A DNA stretch of 64,000 nucleotides from Letharia columbiana (Eukaryota > Ascomycota > Lecanoromycetes > Lecanorales > Parmeliaceae). The DNA lies in assembly GCF_014066305.1 (NCBI RefSeq), contig NW_023501108.1, positions 191,479 to 255,478 on the forward strand, read 5' to 3'. Shown here one piece after another: positions 51,755 through 61,388 of the stretch. A model generated the notes under the pieces. The model was not told the DNA's origin. It made no database searches and was given only the letters and a program-made list of their open reading frames with translations. The translations under genes and the position numbers were made by a program. Each line of letters starts with the position of its first letter. The first letter of the stretch is position 1.

Positions 51755-52463
51755 TTAGTATATATAATAGAATAAGATAGAACTTAGCTTAAAAATCTTG
51801 AATTTATATATATAGTTAATTATAAATTTAGATTCGCTATATCCTTTAATTAGATCGACGTTATCGCGGATAAATAAATTAGCGTTCGTAACCATTAAAA
51901 TCTCACCCTACCCCGTCTCTCTTATTTAAAAAAATAGATATATATTATTAACACATAAAATAACTTTTTTGTTTTCTATTAAAATTTTAGATTTTTTTTC
52001 AAATTATAGAACGAAATATGAGATTTCAGATAAAAAAAGAATTTCTAAATTTAGTCTTATAATTATTAAAGCGCAAGGAATTCAAATATCGCTCACCAAA
52101 GTTCGCTCGACAGCCGGACAGCCTTAATCAGATACACATTATTTGATTTTAGAATAACTTTTTTGTTTTCTATTAAAATTTTGAGATTTCTTTTTTAAAT
52201 CGACAGTCGAATAGTCTTAATTAGATATACATTATTTGATTTTAAAGTAACTTTTTTTTTTTCTATTAAATTTTTGAGATTTCTTTTTTAAATTGTAGAA
52301 CGAAATATGGGCTTTCAGATAAAAAAAGAATTTCTAAATTTAGTCTTATAATTATTAAAAGGCAAGGCACTCAAATATCGCTCACCAAAGATCGCTCACC
52401 AAATTTACTCGATAGCCCTAATCAAAAAAATTATTATGAATTTAATTCATAGGCCTTTACTCG
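51755..52463 (-). mobile_element. H-family element H11 with internal duplications
   Basis: A 709 bp element from ttagtatatataatagaata to ...aggcctttactcg. The block attatttgattttagaataa...ttctattaaaattttgag occurs two to three times, separated by cgacagccggacagcc-type linkers. It is therefore longer than H6, H8 and H10. RIP is patchy. Confidence 0.75.
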
Positions 52464-53000
52464 TCTTTTATATAATTTTAGCGATTTAGTTATATATTAA
52501 TTTTTAGATATTATTTAAAATTATTATTAAACTTTAATTTAAAAGTAAATTTTTATAAATTAAGTTTTATATCTTTATAAGAGATATTAAATTAAAAAAT
52601 ATAATATATAAATATTTAAGAATCTTTAAAGCGAGTTTCTTAATTAAATAAAGATTTATAAAAACTCTATTTATTTAATATCTAATTTTTTTATAATAAT
52701 AAGTTAGATTAAGCGAAGAGTAATAGAGATAATTAAGAAGTTAAATAATATTATAAAAAATTAGAATATAGATATTAGCGATATTAATAATTAAAATAAA
52801 TTAGCGAGTTTAAATCTATTATTTAAATAGTTTCTTTATTTTATTTACTTCTTTTTATCTCTAATTTATTTAATTTAATATTAATTTAATAAAGTTATTT
52901 AATATAATTTCTCTTTATAAAGGCCTTCGCGTAATATTTTATATATATTTAAATAAAAGTAATTTATAAGTTTAAGTCCCTATAGATTTTTAGATAGAAT
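52464..53000. other. Unidentified RIP-mutated repeat, left of element Z
   Basis: AT-rich sequence that continues across element Z at 54589-55440 if Z is removed. No recognisable protein motif or match to the other families was seen. Confidence 0.3.
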
Positions 53001-53005
53001 ATCTT

Positions 53006-54583
53006 TATTAAGATTATAGATATAAGAAGTATATATATACTTCGAAAAAGAAGTTTTACGAAGAAGAAAGATATTTCTTAATATAGTTCTAATTAATTAA
53101 TTAAAGAAACTCTTAAGCTATAAAGAAACGAAGAAAGTAGTTATATATTAAGACGCTAAGGTACGCTAGATTAAGCTATACTAAATTATAAAAATGTAAT
53201 AATTACTCTTTCTTATAAAAGTTATTATATTCTCGAGCTTTTTCTAAAGTTAGATCGGATCTAAGGTAGGGAAAAGAAAAGATATAAAGATTTAGATATG
53301 AAAGTGTAATCGAATTGAAAAGAGTGAAAAGGGTGCTTGCGTTTTCTTTTCAAATAGACTTTAAGCGCTTTTCTTAAGATAGAGAAAGAAAGATATATGC
53401 TTTCCTTAGTCGTAGTAGAGAGAGGAAAGAGAAGATATAAAGGTTCAGGCGTAAAGGTGTTCGAGTTATATGCTTTCTCTAGTCGTAGCAGAGAGGGAGA
53501 TATAAAGGTTTAGGCGTGAAAGTGTTCGAGTAAGGTCCTTTTGAATAGACTTCGAGTATTTTCCTTAGTCGTAGCATTCTTTTACTCCATACTCGAGCTT
53601 TTTCATATCTGAGATAGATATCTTAGTAGGGAAAGAGAAAGTATAAAGGTTCGACGTAAAAGAAATCGAATTGAAAAGAGAGGAAAAAGAAGGTATAAAG
53701 GTTTAGATATAACGGATTTTAAACGCTTTTCTTAGTCGTAGTATTAAAAACGAAAAATCCTTTCTTTCACTCTTCGAACTTAATAAAAGACTTTTCGTCG
53801 TTAATATAAAGAAATATTAAAATTATTAGATCTAGATATTTCTTAGCGAAGATTTCTTATATATTATTTAAAGTTTCGAGAATCTTATTTAGTAATAGCT
53901 TATTAATACTTTAATAATCCTTAATACTCTCTATATCGACCTTTCTATCTTTAATTTACTTATTATCTTAATTTAGAAAAGACGAAAGTTTTATAACGTC
54001 TTTAATAAGTTTTATTACACTTTTATACTAAGTTAAGAGTAAAGTAATTATCTTATAAATTATTTTTATCGCCGTTAATAGTGCTATTAGCTTTCTCTAC
54101 GTTTTCGAGAGAGTATTCTTTAATAAGTCGATCTTCTTCTTTATGCGTGCGTAATTATTATAAGTATCTACTTTCTTAACTTTTAACTTCGAATTCGAAT
54201 TCTTGAAGACGAATAGCTGATAAGTCGGTTTCTTCTTAATTATCACCTTATTACTTGGGTACTTAACTTTAGATTTCTTAGACTTCGGCTTCTCGGTAGT
54301 CTTTCTCAAGAATTCAGCTTCGATTGTAGTGTTTTCTTTCTTAGATCTCGTCTTGTGGATCGAGACTTCGTTCTTTTTAAGTCGTTTCGTATTGCTATTA
54401 ATTATTAAGATTACAGATATAAGAAGCATATATATACTTCGAAAAAGGAGTTTTACGAAGAAGAAAGATATTTCTTAATATAATTAATTAATAGATGCTA
54501 GTAAGCTATAAAGAAACGAAGAAAGTAATTATACGTTAAGTTACGCTAGATTAAGCTACGCTAAATTACGAAAATATAATATT
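53006..54583 (-). mobile_element. Element Z with ~170-196 bp direct terminal repeats
   Basis: Terminal direct repeats 53006-53201 and 54413-54583 share tattaagatta.agatataag, cttcgaaaaa.gagttttacg, agctataaagaaacgaagaa and gctagattaagct. A possible 5 bp TSD atctt lies at 53001-53005 and 54584-54588. The interior has imperfect repeats of agatataaaggtt.aggcgt.aaggtgttcgag and ccttagtcgtagca (about 53280-53730) and a basic 110-codon frame. RIP is light inside. I infer a non-autonomous LTR-type element. The ends TA...TT (presumably once TG...) are not fully canonical and no clear primer-binding site was found. The orientation is a guess from the ORF. Confidence 0.55.
54097..54429 (-). CDS. Lysine-rich 110-codon ORF inside element Z, function unknown
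   Basis: The ATG lies in the right terminal repeat and the frame runs into the interior. The predicted protein begins with a short hydrophobic stretch (about residues 1-11, LLISVILII), followed by a highly basic region with many KK, KSKK and KPK motifs. In an AT-rich setting, lysine codons (AAA/AAG) arise easily, so this may be chance. However, its codons contain more C and G at third positions than the RIP-mutated flanks. No domain is recognised. It could be the remnant of an element-encoded nucleic-acid-binding protein or simply a spurious frame. Confidence 0.2.
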   Translation of the reverse strand: MLLISVILIINSNTKRLKKNEVSIHKTRSKKENTTIEAEFLRKTTEKPKSKKSKVKYPSNKVIIKKKPTYQLFVFKNSNSKLKVKKVDTYNNYARIKKKIDLLKNTLSKT

Positions 54584-54588
54584 ATCTT

Positions 54589-55440
54589 CGTTAAAATAGC
54601 TATCTTAGCTAAATAGTCGAATAAAATAAATAACTTTTAAATTAAATAAACTTAAGAATCTAGATTTCGCTATAGATTTTATTAAAGAATATAAAAGAAT
54701 ATATATAAAATTAATATTCTTATAAGAAAAACGTTATAATATAATAGTAATAAAAGTCTTAAAAGTAAAATTACTTTCTTAGTAATTACTTTCTTAATAA
54801 TTATTTAACTTAATAAGAAAAGTATCGTAAGTCGTTATTTCGCTAACTTCGAGAATTTAAAATTCGAGATTTAAAGAATTAATCGAATCTTATTTTAATA
54901 CTATCGTCGAATTTACTCTTAAAGAATTAATTAAATCTTATTCTAATAATATCGTCGAATCTCGTTAACTCGCGATTATATCATTATCCGCTACGATAAT
55001 ATTAAAAAGAAGCGAAAGAATTATTAAAGTTCTTAAGAAGAGAAAGTTTATACTTTAAGCTATAGCGAGAACGCTATCTTTCTTTCTTTTTCTAATATCT
55101 AATATAAAATTTAATCTTATAAGACTTAATAGACTTAATATACGAGTATATTAATAAGTAGATATTATTAACTAGATAAGTAATTCATTTATCTATATAT
55201 ATAGCTTTTATAATATACTTTTATATTAAGAAGCGAGTATATATAGAAGAAGCTTCTCGAAGAAAAAAAGAATTTTATTTACTCGTAATCGCTCTATAGA
55301 TAGTAAGATTATTAACTTTGAAGCTCTTAAGACTACGTATATCTAATATAAAGAGAAGATTATATATTTAATAAATAGAGACTATACGCGTAATAGCTAT
55401 TAAAAAAATAGATTATAAATTTAATTTATAAATCTACTTA
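54589..55440. other. Unidentified RIP-mutated repeat, right of element Z
   Basis: AT-rich, CpA-depleted sequence with scattered gaatc/aattcgag words and a short internal repetition (ttaaagaattaattaaatc at about 54890-54935). Near 55405-55437 it carries a short piece resembling the terminal ttataaatttaatttata of H elements just before H12 starts. No gene was seen. Confidence 0.3.
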
Positions 55441-56022
55441 TTAATATATATAATAGAATAAGATAGAATTAAAGTAAAAAATCTTAAATTTATATATATA
55501 GTTAATTATAAATTCGAGTTCGCTACGCTCTTTAATTAGATCGACTAAATTATCGCGAGTAAATAAGTTAGTATTTATAATTATTAAGATCTCTTACTCT
55601 ACTTTTAACTCTTTAATAACTATTAAAATTTTTAGATTTTTTTTTTAAATTATAGCCCGCAGCTTACGCTTTTCAATAATGAAAAAATTATAAAATTTGA
55701 TCTTTTAATTATTAAAGCGTAAGGAATTTAAATATCGCTTATTAAAGTTCGCTCGATAGTCGAATAGCTCTAATTAAAAAATAGATATATATTATTTAAT
55801 TTTAGAATAACTTTTTTATTTTCTATTAAAATTTTGAGATTTTTTTTTAAATTATAGAATAAAATATAGGCTTTTAGAATTTTATTTTTTTTAAATTTAG
55901 TCTTATAATTATTAAAGCGTAAGAAATTCAAATATCGCTTATTAAAGTTCGCTTATCAAATTTACTCGATAGCTCTATAATTAAAAAAATAATTATAAAT
56001 TTAATTTATAAATCTTTACTCG
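55441..56022 (-). mobile_element. H-family element H12, nearest the isochore edge
   Basis: A 582 bp element from ttaatatatataatagaata to ...aatctttactcg, heavily RIP-mutated, with two copies of the cgcttattaaagttcgct block. The host base is A on the left and T on the right. Confidence 0.7.
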
Positions 56023-56290
56023 TATAACTATATAATATTAACTCTCTAGAAATAAATAAAGAAAATTATTAAACTAAAATATAAAATATAAATATAAATA
56101 AAATAATAAAATATATTATAATATAGTAAAGATAAGAAAGATAAGAATTTTTATTTAAATTTAATAAGATTAGATAAAGTTTCTCTTATAAGTATATAAT
56201 ATCTATATAGTAATCTATAATTACTCTTTATAATCTAAGTAAAAGTATATATAAATAATTTAACAATTAATTAACAACGCTAAAGTCTGT
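56023..56290. other. AT-rich tail and isochore boundary
   Basis: About 250 bp of very AT-rich sequence without recognised repeat homology. Within some 40 bp (about 56265-56305) composition changes to normal with frequent CpA/TpG. This is the border between the RIP-affected block and gene-bearing DNA. Confidence 0.7.
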
Positions 56291-57088
56291 ATTAAATCTT
56301 CATCTTTTCTACTCAGTTTGATTCTAATCTCCTGGTCGTCAACTTCGATATAACCGTTATTGTCTGCCGAGGAGCGTTTCCCCATGAGATTGCACTCATA
56401 GAAGTGAGAGTGCACTTAATCAATGATTCTGGTCGGTTTATGGTGATGTTATGCTTGTTTGAGTGGTGGAGGATGTATCTGTTTGTCGTGTTCTATGTCT
56501 CCGGATTTCCCGCGAGGGCTGCAGTCCAGAAGCACAAGTAGGAGTTCATGGCGGCTGGTCCGCATCGTCCGTTACTTTTGCTTCTATTGAGCGAGGTTCT
56601 CGTGAAACAGCGAGGATCAAAGCAGCTAGTCGTCCAATCACAGCCACCCGGATTTGAACACAGCTCACGGCCGTTCATAGTCACAGACGGACCAATATCC
56701 CTCAAACCAAGAGCTCTTATTACAATTCGTCTCCCAGTGCACGCCGCGACTCGCAAGCCAGTAGGCAGTATGACACTCCCGAGAACAGCTCTGCTGCTAG
56801 GAACAATCCCTTGCCTCAGCCCGTGCGCTTAAAACATGACGACCACTGAAATCTTGATACACAGCCTACTGATTTCCATTGGCAAGATTACTTCGAAAAT
56901 GAAGAACCAGGTTGAGCAAAGTGAGCATAACCCATAAGCGACTTGGTCCGTCGCGCCATCAACGAGATCGCCTTGCGAAAAAGCGCAATCATAGTAGTGA
57001 TGTATCGCTCGATTGATTCTGGGATGCGGGATAATAAGGCGAGCGCCTGCGCCTGCTCCAGTGGCTCTCCAGGGAGGTTGGCGGGCAG
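56291..57088. other. Gene-proximal sequence without a confident gene
   Basis: Normal base composition. The longest minus-strand frame (56493-56756, 87 codons, cysteine-rich near its C-terminal half) and overlapping plus-strand frames (56463-56832) lack a recognised domain, a signal peptide or a good start context. A decayed or frameshifted small gene is possible because neighbouring genes carry one-base frame breaks, but I cannot support a model. Confidence 0.4.
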
Positions 57089-57697
57089 CTATGTGTCAGG
57101 CCGAGGGCAGAGAACATAGTGGTCGTCGTGGCCTGTTTTGAGGGTATGTTTGTAGAAGAACTGGCCGCCGCGGAAGACGGTGCCGGATTGGGAGACGAGG
57201 CAGCTGATCTTCCACTCCTCCGAGCCAAGCTCCCGAAGCCGCACGCTGAGGCGGCCGTCTTCTTCTAACCAGACCGAGTATGAAAACTCACTGGAGCCGT
57301 CGTTCATAATCAACCACTTTGGCATATCCGTCAGCGAATTTTGCGTCAGCCGTAGGCGGCCCTTTGTTCCCAGGTTTAACTTGTAGACGCCATTGGGGGA
57401 CGTGATTGCGTCAGGCGTTGTCGTATTTTTGCTGAGAATGGAGCCCAGGAGGATCAAGTCATCAGGAATTGTGGGTCTATCAACTCTGATAATGGTGTAG
57501 GTTTGGGGGATTAGACTGGTATGGTGGTGGTGGGGGTGGTAAGAGGGAAAATGAAGATCTTCCTGCTGGTCTCGAACCGCGCTCCGTGGCCGTTTCCTGA
57601 CAAGATGTACAAAAGACAGACGAGAAGGATCAATAGTGATAATATTGAGTTCTTCTGAGCGAACTCGTGTAGGCATGTTGCGGGTAATCGCACTCAA
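57089..57697 (-). pseudogene. Disrupted hypothetical gene, possible membrane-anchored lectin-like protein
   Basis: The longest frame ends at 57089. The first ATG in this frame is at 57676, giving about 195 codons. The C-terminal ~130 residues read as a compact beta-rich domain with SPNGVYKLNLGTKGRLRL, faintly reminiscent of bulb-type (mannose-binding) lectin repeats. This is a weak impression, not an identification. Around 57590-57645 a different frame of the same DNA encodes a strong hydrophobic segment (SILSLLILLVCLLYILSG) followed by a plausible stem, but that frame has no ATG and stops at 57511. The simplest reading is one protein with an N-terminal membrane anchor and two one-base frame breaks (near the agaagaa and ccccc runs), from mutation or sequence error. 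An unrecognised intron is the alternative. It lies downstream of the GT92 gene on the same strand. Confidence 0.4.
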
Positions 57698-58075
57698 CAG
57701 TCACTCGCAGCTCTTGAATATCGAGTAAACAAGCGACGAGCGTGACGGAAGAAGTTATCGTATTACGCACTTGACTCTAAATGCGTGGCATAATTGGGAG
57801 CATCCGAGAGACAACGGGATAGTGACTGTGAAACGAGATCGTCGCTTCATGATTTCCCAGATGGTTCATGTCAATGAACTCTAGTACCATAAAAGTCAAA
57901 AACATCTGTCTCACCTAGGTAAAATGATACTTGAAAGTATGGCGACTGCTCGCTAAAACATCAACGACTTTAAGCATTTGACTTTGCACCTCACGTCAAA
58001 AAGCCTTAACAAACACCTTTAACAATTTACGCTTTGTGTAAAACAGATCAGACCTCCACTTGATTACTCCAGGCA
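57698..58075. other. Intergenic region, nothing recognised
   Basis: 378 bp between the disrupted frame and the glycosyltransferase stop codon. It presumably holds the 3' end of the GT92 gene and the promoter of the downstream minus-strand gene. No conserved motif was seen. Confidence 0.5.
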
Positions 58076-59346
58076 TCATGGATAATAATCAGTCAGCTCC
58101 TTGCAATCAACTTCATCCATGTTTTCAACACCCTCCCACAACGACTGAGGTATCGGCTTGGCAAGCGCGTTGGCATTACCTCTGTCCTGCTTCTCTATGA
58201 ATTCTTGCCGCGACTTAATCCCATAATGGTGAAGAGCCCATTTCTCATGGGTGACAGGATTTCTCCATGGTCCGGTAGGGTCGCCATGCTCTCCTACCTC
58301 CATGTACCCATCTTTCGTTCCAATGTGATGAACATTGTTGACTTGCTGGAAGAGCTCGGTACGGACAAACATCTTAACATGCTTGTTTTCGCCATTGGGA
58401 TCGTTGACGACACACTTGTCAAAATTCTTGCGGGCACCGCCTTCAGGACGGGTAAGTAATCCTGCCGAGTTGTGGGTGAGCCATTGAGCAGCCACGGCAC
58501 CGACAGTATCATTGTGCTCCCAATCATGTAGCCATTGCATTAGCGTTTGGCCGTTCCGCATCTCCAGGAACTCGTCAGCGTCTAGAAAACCCATCCATGT
58601 GTGGCGCTTGCCATAGTCTTTGATGCACATGTCGCCGTAAATATGGTGATGCATCGGCTCGGGCCGTTCTTCGATTGGGGTGCGAGGTATATAGACAAAG
58701 GTAATAGCTGAGCGAGGGATACCGTAATCGGGGAGTATAGAAATTGGTGGTTGGCTTCCATCATCCATGACATAGAAACGTCGAATGCCATGATGATAGT
58801 AATAGTGGGGAAACCATTCGAGAAGGTCCACGTGCTGGTTCTTCACAGCCATACATATAGATATGTATTCTTCGTCATCACCAGGAGGGAGGGGGGATAT
58901 GGCGTTTTTGTGAATGTTGCTTGTGTTCCGCTGTCTGCAAGAGACGCTAAGTTGTGTGAAGACTTGGTCTTTTCCTTCGAGACGGATTTTTCCTCAGGGT
59001 AAGACGCTTCCTTCAGGTCTGAGCTTTCCCTGGAGTGGGGGTATTCCTCTAGGTCCGAACTCTTGCTGGAGGAATATGATGGTTCTTTAAGATTCGTACT
59101 CTCGGTAGAAGGATATTGCAATTCTTTAAGACTGTTATCCTGGCTCGAGCTGTGAGAAGTCGAATCAGCAGCCTTGTCCTGCAAAGGCGCTAAGGTTCTT
59201 GAAGGCCGCCTGCCCGGGGCGATCCACAGCACAGTGAATAAAGAAAGGGTGACAAGCACGCAGATAGTGAGGACTCGCACGATGCGCTTGGGGCTGAAGA
59301 CGATGGGCCGATCCCAAAAGTCGTTATTTTGATGTGAGTAGAACAT
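58076..59346 (-). CDS. Type II membrane glycosyltransferase, GT92 / DUF23 family, with one frame break
   Basis: Predicted to transfer a sugar from a nucleotide donor to a glycan in the secretory pathway. The exact donor and acceptor are unknown for fungal members. The ATG at 59346 begins a short cytosolic tail, one hydrophobic anchor (about residues 26-44, VLTICVLVTLSLFTVLWIA) and a Ser/Glu/Lys-rich stem to about residue 150. The catalytic domain lies in another frame, from about 58890 to the stop at 58076. It includes EYISICMAVKNQ, HYYYHHGIRRFYVMDDGS, the metal-binding DxD in FLDADEF, QWLTHNSAGLLTRPEGG, HVKMFVRTE and ALHHYGIKSRQEF, a pattern typical of Glyco_transf_92. The two frames meet at a run of six Gs (58891-58896, plus strand). 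One more base there would join them into about 423 residues. An intron with a weak donor and acceptor tcttgcag near 58940 is a less likely alternative. I favour a sequence error or a recent mutation. Confidence 0.8.
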
Positions 59347-60252
59347 CTTAGATTCGAATCATGCTGCTGCTTCTGTGGGGGAAAATCAAAAGGTCTGGGA
59401 ATTCTTTGGTCAAGAATCATATTACGACACTCGAGTGATATACATTTTTATGTACAAGGAGGAATAAAAGTTGAAGAGGGTGCAAAATACCATGCGGCAC
59501 AAAGCTGTGCCTCTACTTTGTTGCACCATTGGTACTCGTACCTGCGTATTGCAGAATTCCTTGGCAGGGGAAACCCTATGGAGTATGCTAGCGGACGCAG
59601 AAACGGTTGGAATTTTGAGCCAAGAATTCCAACATTTCCTAACCTCGGTCGGCTGCCAAGCATGAAAGATTTGTCGTCTCCTCTTTACTCTACTTCTATT
59701 GTTTATCGAGTCACCATGCACATATATATTCCGTCTTTTTGCAATCATGCTAAAAAGTACACACCTTTGGCTGTAAGCATTTACAGACATTTGCAGACCG
59801 GTGCGAAGTCTTCGGGACAGCTACAACGAAGATGCCTTTATTTTCGACGATATTGTTCTACGGTGCGTTTTGATCCAACCAAATGCTGCAAAGCTCTACT
59901 CTCTTCTCGCAGTTGGAAATGCACTGGACCCTTAGCGGACAATGCAGAGACCAACGTGACACCAAAACCCTATAACTTGAGCTCGGTCCTGGCTGCTGAA
60001 AATCCATGTACAGGAGATATGTAGACCGCAGGGAAGATAGCACAATCGTAACGGAGATAAGTCTCACAAAGGGACCTCCGGTAAGCAGTGGCCCAGCTAC
60101 ATGCCTGGAGCATTTTGACAGGTGTAATTTCAGACGACGCTCTGGCATTTGTAACCTTGATTGGATAAAGTTACCGCCAGCTGGATGACTGACTTCCATG
60201 AAGCTCTTTCATCGTCTCAGACTACATTGCCCGAAATAATAGTCATGATCCA
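59347..60252. other. Intergenic region between GT92 and RPL32
   Basis: About 900 bp holding the presumed GT92 promoter (59347 rightward) and the 3' end of RPL32. Overlapping frames on both strands (e.g. 59578-60024 plus, 59858-60199 minus) show no domain, no signal peptide and no intron logic, so I do not call a gene. Confidence 0.45.
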
Positions 60253-60965
60253 CTAAGACTCCGTAGTCACTCGGGCCTTCGCATTTGTAACCTTTACCCC
60301 CAACTGCTTCGCCTTCGCAACGATATCCACTCTCTTTCTCGATGAAACTGCATGGGAAATCCTGTTTGCAGTCAGCGCCCAATGCGACAATCAAAAAGAC
60401 GCGATTAAGGAAGAGCAAGTCTGTTTACGTACTCTGCCGCGAACGTCTTGTTGTGCATAAGCAGAAGGTCAACATCTCTGGAATTGTGGACAACGAAGGC
60501 TTTGTGGCCAGAAGGCATCAGATGCCGGGTTTTCTTATTGGAACCGTATCCTATCTAAATCATGGTACTTCAATCAGCCTCTCTCCTTAGCAATATAATT
60601 TGCCGACCATATTTTCGGCGGTCTGAGAAGCAGGCAACATTCGTGCCCATAAGTTTCTTCTCAATAACGCACTAGTTGCATAGTACAAAACGCACATACC
60701 GAAGGCATAGCAGCTTGACCCTTGAAACGTCTGCGGACTCGGTTGTCGATACCCTTGGGCTTCCGCCAATTTGCGTCGACACATTTGTAGGTGTCGCTCT
60801 GGTGACGATTGAAGCGCTTCGTGCCTGCAGAACGAATGATCAGCAGAATCACTATTGACTGCTGCCATAAAAATGTAGCGGAGGTGGAGCGGTTTGTGAG
60901 AAGCTCGAACAACGGGTTGACTTACGCTTTTTCACGATCTTAATGTGCTTTTTCGCGGCAGCCAT
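60253..60965 (-). CDS. RPL32: 60S ribosomal protein L32 (eL32), four exons
   Basis: Structural protein of the large cytosolic ribosomal subunit. Exons (minus strand): 60965-60926, 60824-60700, 60554-60433 and 60361-60253, giving 131 residues, the usual length for eL32. Introns have GTAAGT, GTATGT and GTACGT donors, with CTGAC/CTGAT-type branch sites before the CAG/TAG acceptors. The protein starts [14 protein letters not shown] and contains [84 protein letters not shown] and a final TTES, collinear with eukaryotic L32. All splice junctions keep frame. The start is the only ATG in frame with this N-terminus. The upstream region holds a telo-box. The gene is tandem with, and downstream of, the DnaJ gene. 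Confidence 0.97.
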
Positions 60966-61388
60966 CTGGAACGCTCAAAGGCTCATCAGCAGCCATCTAT
61001 ATCAGGAGTGCCCGCAGTTGTTGGAGACATACCCTGACGTAGGTGATCGATGTTAACGTGATGTTTGGAATCGAATTTCAAGGACGGCAATGTTCAAGTG
61101 CTACTAGCTTCTGCGCTAGTGGTTAAGCGATAATTCCCAGCAAAGTTAGGGTTAGGGCAAATCTGTCACAGCTAATGTTCGTAACCTCTAATGGGGCTTC
61201 GTTGCGTGATATTTAGTAGAGGATAGCCACGAACATTTTTACAGATTTTCATCGAGCCAAATTATGTGGGTGGGAGTGCTCTATCCATCTGTCCTTATAC
61301 GCCGTTCTCACCAGTGCTCTATGTGCGTCTGGCGAAATCCTCGCGTTCATGAGCACGCTGGATGCTTGATGCTTCTTTTCCGCGGTAC
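60966..61388. other. RPL32 promoter and DnaJ 3' region
   Basis: 423 bp between the RPL32 start (60965) and the DnaJ stop (61389), both genes on the minus strand. It contains the telo-box at 61146 and ctgtcaca at 61162, one base from the HomolD box CAGTCACA known from fission yeast ribosomal protein promoters. The nearer half to 61388 should include the DnaJ 3' untranslated region. No ORF is credible. Confidence 0.5.
61146..61157 (-). promoter_or_regulatory. Telo-box in the RPL32 promoter
   Basis: ttagggttaggg lies about 180 bp upstream of the RPL32 start codon (ccctaaccctaa in gene direction). Telomere-repeat-like boxes bound by Tbf1-type Myb factors are an established feature of ribosomal protein promoters in several fungi. 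The 12 bp exact match, position and gene class agree; binding is inferred. Confidence 0.6.

Noticed and set aside
1..56280. Mitochondrial or plastid DNA because of the extreme AT content
   Set aside because: The block contains LTRs with TSDs, MITEs and CpA-specific RIP, which are nuclear features, and it continues into nuclear genes with spliceosomal introns.
1..56280. Centromere core
   Set aside because: AT-rich RIP-mutated blocks can be centromeric in fungi, but nothing in the sequence distinguishes this from an ordinary AT isochore. CENP-A mapping would be needed.
59518..60024. 168-codon plus-strand ORF
   Set aside because: It starts with TTG (first ATG 20 codons in), has no domain, and overlaps another open frame on the minus strand.
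60209..60418. Small cysteine-rich secreted protein
   Set aside because: The frame lacks an ATG. Its apparent signal peptide is the third intron of RPL32 and the rest is RPL32 exon 4 in the wrong frame plus its 3' flank.
61146..61157. Telomere-repeat tract
   Set aside because: There are only two TTAGGG units in a ribosomal protein promoter, so it is better explained as a telo-box.
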